From assembly GCF_007830265.1 (NCBI RefSeq), contig NZ_VLKE01000001.1, forward strand, positions 6,262,001 through 6,326,000: 64,000 nt of DNA, written 5' to 3'. Below are positions 60,318 to 64,000 of this stretch, in pieces. The stretch's first letter is position 1, and each line of letters starts with the position of its first letter. The DNA is from Micromonospora olivasterospora. Lineage in GTDB: Bacteria > Actinomycetota > Actinomycetes > Mycobacteriales > Micromonosporaceae. Position numbers and translations under genes: made by a program. The notes under the pieces are model-generated. The model did no database searches, had not been told where the DNA came from, and saw nothing but the letters and a program-made list of their open reading frames with translations.

Positions 60318-61211
60318 TCAGTTGGTGCCGGCATTGATGAGGGCCTTGTCGGAAGCGATGCCCTGGACGTTCCACTTCTCGAGGATCTTCAGGTACGTAC
60401 CGTCGTCCATCAGCTCCTGGAGCGCGGCCTTCATCGCGTCGCGCAGCTTCGGCTCGGCCTTGGAGATCGCAATTCCGGTGTAACCACCGGCCATGAGCGG
60501 GTCCCCGAACAGCTTCAGCGCGCTTCCGGCCTGCTTGACCGCGTAGGCGGCCGGCGCCGTCGAGGCGAAGACCGCGTCGACCCGCTGGCTGGTCAGCGCG
60601 ACCACCGCCTGTGGATTGCTCGGGTAGGTGGCGGCCTCGATCGCGGGCTTCCCCGCCGCCACGCACTTTTTCTGAGAGAGGTCGTCGATGATCAGTGCCT
60701 CGGCGCTACCTGCCCCGACGCCGACGCGTTTCCCGCATGGGATCGGGTCGCCCTGGTAGTCGCTGCGGGTGATGAAGGACTGGGAGACGCGATAGGCGTC
60801 GAGGATGTCGACAGCCTTCTGGCGCTCCCTGGTGTCGAGGAAGCTGATGCCCGCGTCGAAGCGTCCGGCCTCGATGCCGGTGATCACTCCCGTGAACTTG
60901 GTGCGGGTGAAGTTGATTTTCAGGCCGAGCTTCGCGGCGACCGCGTCGAGCATCTCGGCGTTGTAACCGATCACGTCCTTCTCGTTGGTGTCGAGGAAGT
61001 TGTCGGGCGGGAAGTCGGCCGAGCCCGCCACCTCGATCGTGCCGCGGGCGGCGATCTCGGCGGGCACGAGGGCGTGCAGGGTGTCGTCGGCCTTCACCGC
61101 CGACGCGACGTCCTTGTCGGGGCCGTCGCCTCCGCAGGCGCTCACGGCCATGAGAAGGACGAGTGCGACGGGGGCGGCAACGCGGGAGGGTTTGAGAGCG
61201 GAGAGAGTCAT
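60318..61211 (-). CDS. Polar amino acid ABC transporter substrate-binding lipoprotein
   Basis: This 297-residue SBP_bac_3-type binding protein has a lipobox AVSACGG after a hydrophobic signal. Conserved stretches include FPPDNFLDTNEKDVIGYNAEMLDAVA, FDAGISFLDTRERQKAVD, VGVGAGSAEALI and YTGIAISKAEPKLRDAMKAAL. It is the first gene of the operon leading to the asparaginase-like, cupin, permease and ATPase genes. A GATATAT motif lies 35-48 bases upstream of its ATG. Confidence 0.9.
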   Translation of the reverse strand: MTLSALKPSRVAAPVALVLLMAVSACGGDGPDKDVASAVKADDTLHALVPAEIAARGTIEVAGSADFPPDNFLDTNEKDVIGYNAEMLDAVAAKLGLKINFTRTKFTGVITGIEAGRFDAGISFLDTRERQKAVDILDAYRVSQSFITRSDYQGDPIPCGKRVGVGAGSAEALIIDDLSQKKCVAAGKPAIEAATYPSNPQAVVALTSQRVDAVFASTAPAAYAVKQAGSALKLFGDPLMAGGYTGIAISKAEPKLRDAMKAALQELMDDGTYLKILEKWNVQGIASDKALINAGTN

Positions 61212-61245
61212 GGCGCCTCCAGATATCCCAGATGCGGCGTACGCT

Positions 61246-61259
61246 ATGCGATATATCTC
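61246..61259. promoter_or_regulatory. Candidate GntR operator (site C), ATGCGATATATCTC
   Basis: The site shares GCGATATATC with site B (CGATATATCG at 56674-56683) and GATATAT with site A (52721-52738). It lies upstream of the binding-protein gene, which begins the uptake operon. Confidence 0.55.
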
Positions 61260-61405
61260 TCACCGGCAAGAGGCTGATTCGCCCGCGATCCAGCGCCCCA
61301 CCTGGGCCTACTGCCCCCTCCACGCGAGGGAGGTGGCCGCGGGGCGACCACCCTGGCGAACCGAGCCCGCCCGCACGTCGCGTCCCAGCCTCTGAAATCC
61401 TATTT

Positions 61406-61426
61406 ACCCGGTAGGGATTACCGGGT
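61406..61426. promoter_or_regulatory. Inverted repeat ACCCGGTA-N5-TACCGGGT before the sulfur operon
   Basis: Exact 8-bp arms (61406-61413 and 61419-61426) flank GGGAT, 14 bases before the leader peptide start. The position suggests an operator or promoter element of the flavin reductase/sulfonate transporter operon. The binding factor is unknown. Confidence 0.55.
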
Positions 61427-61439
61427 TACCTTGGCAGCC

Positions 61440-61535
61440 ATGATCAGTCAGGTGAATCCCCTCGACGGCACCGCGGTCGCGGTGTCCCGGGGATGTTGCC
61501 GTGGCTGGACCACCGCGCGCGGCTGTTGCCGCTGA
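61440..61535 (+). CDS. Cysteine-rich leader peptide (31 residues), likely attenuator
   Basis: The frame ATG 61440 to TGA 61535 encodes 31 residues ending SRGCCRGWTTARGCCR, with two Cys-Cys pairs in the last 14 residues. Short upstream frames with Cys runs are known in mycobacteria to sense cysteine by translation-coupled attenuation of sulfur genes. The downstream operon here is of the sulfonate-acquisition type, which fits. The 150 bases to the next start include a GC-rich stem-loop (about 61626-61647) just before the GGAGG. The ribosome-binding site of the leader itself is weak. Confidence 0.65.
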   Translation: MISQVNPLDGTAVAVSRGCCRGWTTARGCCR

Positions 61536-61685
61536 GCGCGCATCCCTGACTTCTCCCTGTCGCCACGCCGCCGGCTCGACGACGAGCCGCAGCGTGTCCG
61601 CCACCGGTCAACGGCCACTCGACGCCGCCCCCGCCCGCCGCGGGGCGCCGGCGCACACCCGTCGTTCTCGATCAGGAGGAACGTC

Positions 61686-62198
61686 ATGACTGTCCTCGAC
61701 CAATCACCCGCGCCTGTCGACCCGGACCTGTTCCGTGCCCTGCTGCGCCGGCAGGCCGCGTCGGTCGCGGTGGTCACCGCCGCCGGCGACCCGCCGGTGG
61801 GGTTCACCGCGACGTCGTTCACGTCGGTGTCCCTGCGCCCGCCACTGGTCTCGTTCTGCCTGGCCCGGTCCTCGTCGAGCTGGCCGACCGTCGCCGGCGC
61901 GGCGCACGTCGGGGTGCACCTGCTCGGTGAGGACCAGCGGGAGGTCGCGCGGACGTTCGCGACCAGCGGTATCGACCGGTTCGCCGCGCACTCCGGCTGG
62001 CGGCACGGCCCGTACGGGGTGCCGCTGCTCGACGAGCCGGTCGCCTGGCTGCTGTGCCGGGTGACCGAGCGGGTGCTCGCCGGCGACCACGCGATCGTGC
62101 TGGCCGAACCGCTGAGCGGTCACCACGGGGAGGGCGCCCCGCTGCTCTACCACATGGGGCGGTACGCCGCCCTGCAGCCATCCACGAAGGAGTCGTAA
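61686..62198 (+). CDS. Flavin reductase family protein
   Basis: This 170-residue FMN-binding split-barrel reductase has SVAVVTAAGDPPVGFTATSF, SLRPPLVSFCLARSSSSW and GAPLLYHMGRYA. It supplies reduced flavin to two-component monooxygenases such as alkanesulfonate or sulfide-releasing enzymes. A GGAGG lies nine bases before the ATG. Its stop is directly followed by the GTG of the binding protein, so the genes are co-translated. Confidence 0.9.
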   Translation: MTVLDQSPAPVDPDLFRALLRRQAASVAVVTAAGDPPVGFTATSFTSVSLRPPLVSFCLARSSSSWPTVAGAAHVGVHLLGEDQREVARTFATSGIDRFAAHSGWRHGPYGVPLLDEPVAWLLCRVTERVLAGDHAIVLAEPLSGHHGEGAPLLYHMGRYAALQPSTKES

Positions 62199-63263
62199 GT
62201 GAAGCCGTCACGCCATTTCGATCGCCGGGCGTTCCTGTCCGCCACCCTCGGCGCGGTCGCGCTGGGCCTGACCGCCTGCGCCGGCGACGAGACACCCGAC
62301 GCGGCGCTGGCCGCCGGCGCGCCGCTGCCGGAGTCCGCACCGAAGGGCACCAAACTCGTCGTGGGCGACAAGGAGCACCAGAAAGCCCTCGAGTTCTCCG
62401 GCGAGGTGGACAAGTTCACGTTCCAGGTGGAGTTCGCCAACCTCAGCGGCGGCCCGCAGACCCTGGAGGCGTTCCGGGCCGACGCCCTGGACATCGGGTC
62501 GGTCGCGGACATCCCGCCGATCCACTCCCACTGGACCGGCATTCCCACGAAGATCGTCGCATCGAAGTTCCGCCAGGACCCGCTGAACCACGCCATCTAC
62601 CGGCTCGGCATCGCGCCCGGCGTCGCGGTCGCCACGCTCGCCGACATCCGCGGCAAGAAGATCGCGTACAGCCCGGGGCAGGCACAGGGCGCGCTGGTGC
62701 TGCGCGTCCTGCACAAGGTCGGACTGACCAAGCAGGACGTCAAGCTGGTCGAGCTGCCGAGCACCGGCGACGCGTACTCGACCGCGCTCGCCAGCCGCCA
62801 GGTCGAGGTCGCCCCGATCGGGGGCGTGCAGATCAGGCGCTACGAGACCAAGTACGGCAGGGACGGCGCCACCACGATCGCGCACGGCCTGCGGGACGAC
62901 CCCGGCCACCTGTACGCGCCGGTCACCGTGCTGGCCGACCCGGCGAAGGCGGCCGCGATCCGCGAGTACGTGCAGGCGTGGGCGCGGGCCTGGCGGTGGC
63001 GGGAGGCCAACCCGGACGAGTGGATCGAGCGGTACTACGTCAAGGACCAGGGCCTCAGCGCCGACGACGGCAGGTGGCTGGTCGAGAACGCCGGCGTGGC
63101 CGACATCCCGGCGAGCTGGACCGAGGCCATCGCCCGGCACCAGGAAACCATCGACCTGCTGGCGAAGGAGACCGGCAACAAGCCGCTCCGGGCCGAGGAC
63201 CTGTACGACCGGCGGTACGAATCGGTCGCCGCGGACGCGCTCGCCGCGGGAGGTGCCCGATGA
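62199..63263 (+). CDS. Sulfonate/nitrate-type ABC transporter substrate-binding lipoprotein
   Basis: This 354-residue SsuA/TauA-type binding protein has an N-terminal FDRRAFLSATLGAVALGLTACAG combining a twin-arginine-like pair with a lipobox (LTAC). The binding domain includes EFANLSGGPQTLEAFRADALDIG, DIRGKKIAYSPGQAQGALVLRVL and YVQAWARAWRWREANPDEW. It starts with GTG directly after the flavin reductase stop and overlaps the permease start by four bases (ATGA). The ligand is probably an organosulfonate or related organosulfur compound, from context. Confidence 0.88.
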   Translation: MKPSRHFDRRAFLSATLGAVALGLTACAGDETPDAALAAGAPLPESAPKGTKLVVGDKEHQKALEFSGEVDKFTFQVEFANLSGGPQTLEAFRADALDIGSVADIPPIHSHWTGIPTKIVASKFRQDPLNHAIYRLGIAPGVAVATLADIRGKKIAYSPGQAQGALVLRVLHKVGLTKQDVKLVELPSTGDAYSTALASRQVEVAPIGGVQIRRYETKYGRDGATTIAHGLRDDPGHLYAPVTVLADPAKAAAIREYVQAWARAWRWREANPDEWIERYYVKDQGLSADDGRWLVENAGVADIPASWTEAIARHQETIDLLAKETGNKPLRAEDLYDRRYESVAADALAAGGAR

Positions 63264-64000
63264 CCGCCTCCGTTCTCACCCGGCCCCGGACGGCGACGAC
63301 CGCGCCCGCCCGCAAGCCGAGGCGCCGGCTGAAGCCGGGCCGCCCCATCCCGTTCGGGGCGGCGCTCGGCCCGCTCCTGCTGCTCGCGGCGTGGGCGCTC
63401 GGCTCGGCAACCGGCTGGCTCGACTCCCGTACCCTCTCGGCGCCCTGGACCGTGGTGACGACGGCGGGCGACCTCATCGCGGACGGCCGCCTGCAGGACA
63501 ACCTGGCCGTCTCGGCGCGCAGGGCCGCCCTGGGCCTCGCCATCGGCACCGTCGCCGGCACGGTGCTGGCCCTGGTCGCGGGGCTGAGCCGGTTGGGTGA
63601 GGCAATCCTCGACGGCCCGATCCAGATCAAGCGGGCCATCCCGGCCCTCGCCCTGGTGCCGCTGCTCATCCTCTGGCTCGGCATCGGTGAGCAGATGAAG
63701 GTCACGACCATCACGCTGGGCGTGCTCGTGCCCGTCTACATACACACGCACAACGGGTTGCGCAGCATCGACACCCGGTACGTCGAACTGGGCGAGTCGC
63801 TGCGGCTGCGGCCGGCCGTCTTCCTCCGCCGGATCGTGCTGCCCGGCGCGCTGCCCGGCTTCCTGCTCGGCATGCGGTTCGCCGTCGTGGGCGCATGGCT
63901 GGCCCTCGTGGTGGTCGAGCAGATCAACTCGACCAGCGGCATCGGCTACATGATGGATCTGGCCCGCCAGTACGGCCAGACCGACGTGATCATCGTCGGG
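63260..64000 (+). CDS. Sulfonate/nitrate-type ABC transporter permease, 3' end outside window
   Basis: The ATG at 63260 overlaps the upstream stop. The visible 247 residues are an SsuC/TauC-type permease: a basic N-terminus, hydrophobic LGPLLLLAAWALGSATGWL, GTVAGTVLALVAGLS, IPALALVPLLILWLGIGEQMK and the cytoplasmic loop LGESLRLRPAVFLRRIVLPGALPGFLLG. The frame is open at the end of the window; the ATPase and monooxygenase genes would be expected beyond. Confidence 0.9.
   Translation, partial: MTASVLTRPRTATTAPARKPRRRLKPGRPIPFGAALGPLLLLAAWALGSATGWLDSRTLSAPWTVVTTAGDLIADGRLQDNLAVSARRAALGLAIGTVAGTVLALVAGLSRLGEAILDGPIQIKRAIPALALVPLLILWLGIGEQMKVTTITLGVLVPVYIHTHNGLRSIDTRYVELGESLRLRPAVFLRRIVLPGALPGFLLGMRFAVVGAWLALVVVEQINSTSGIGYMMDLARQYGQTDVIIVG

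Noticed and set aside
61492..61548. Second short leader frame (MLPWLDHRARLLPLSAHP) overlapping the Cys-rich one
   Set aside because: It has no ribosome-binding site and no regulatory codon pattern; the overlapping frame with two CC pairs explains the region better.

Overview
The window is very GC-rich, with G/C-ending codons, frequent GTG starts and many 4-base stop/start overlaps. It reads as a chromosomal stretch of an actinomycete. A Micromonosporaceae-type host (Micromonospora or relatives) is my best guess, from the general look of the proteins, the rifamycin phosphotransferase with its upstream element, and the giant Pro/Asp-rich repeat protein. That assignment is inference. I recognised no tRNA, rRNA or CRISPR.

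Layout. (1) 1-320: the end of a 4-hydroxybenzoate hydroxylase gene with a late frameshift, closed by a hairpin. (2) 332-10704: a divergent catabolic locus. On the minus strand are an SDR dehydrogenase, a sugar ABC permease, a binding lipoprotein and a fused ATPase-permease. On the plus strand are a nitrilase-type hydrolase, a cyclase-family hydrolase, an IlvD/Edd-type dehydratase and a GntR regulator. Two long palindromes sit in the shared promoter. (3) 10679-27749: an NmrA-like protein, then a long minus-strand catabolic region. It contains a GntR regulator, a BMP-type ABC importer whose two permeases are fused, an amidohydrolase, a bicupin, a PEBP protein, a flavin monooxygenase, an MBL hydrolase, a PcaC-like decarboxylase, a hydroxyisobutyrate-dehydrogenase-like protein, two aldehyde dehydrogenases and a GMC oxidoreductase. 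A 14-base motif recurs in front of both transcription units. (4) 27866-33464: a membrane-anchored alpha/beta hydrolase, a rifampicin phosphotransferase (rph) with a rifamycin-associated element upstream, and a sugar O-acetyltransferase.

(5) 33458-52010: a scrambled zone. It holds a 5'-truncated ISL3 transposase, a giant gene of about 9.4 kb whose 3' end is cut off, a truncated hydratase coupled to a RidA gene, a secreted GH114-type glycosidase, a decayed carbohydrate-binding gene, a phospholipase C gene without its N-terminus, and an aldehyde dehydrogenase gene with two frameshifts. The giant protein carries a papain-like Cys-His-Asp domain, a duplicated winged-helix-like module, an Asp/Leu-rich repeat, an OTU-like cysteine protease domain and seven ~100-residue helix-turn-helix-like repeats. 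It is the strongest candidate here for something undescribed.

(6) 52003-61211: an amino-acid-type uptake and catabolism locus. It encodes a binding protein, a degenerate asparaginase-like protein, a cupin, a permease, an ATPase, an FAD oxidoreductase, an aminotransferase, an M24 hydrolase of the ectoine-hydrolase/creatinase type and a GntR regulator. A GATATAT motif lies in front of three promoters. (7) 61406-64000: a sulfonate-type ABC operon (flavin reductase, binding protein, permease running off the window). It is preceded by a short reading frame ending in two Cys-Cys pairs, which looks like a cysteine-sensing leader peptide.
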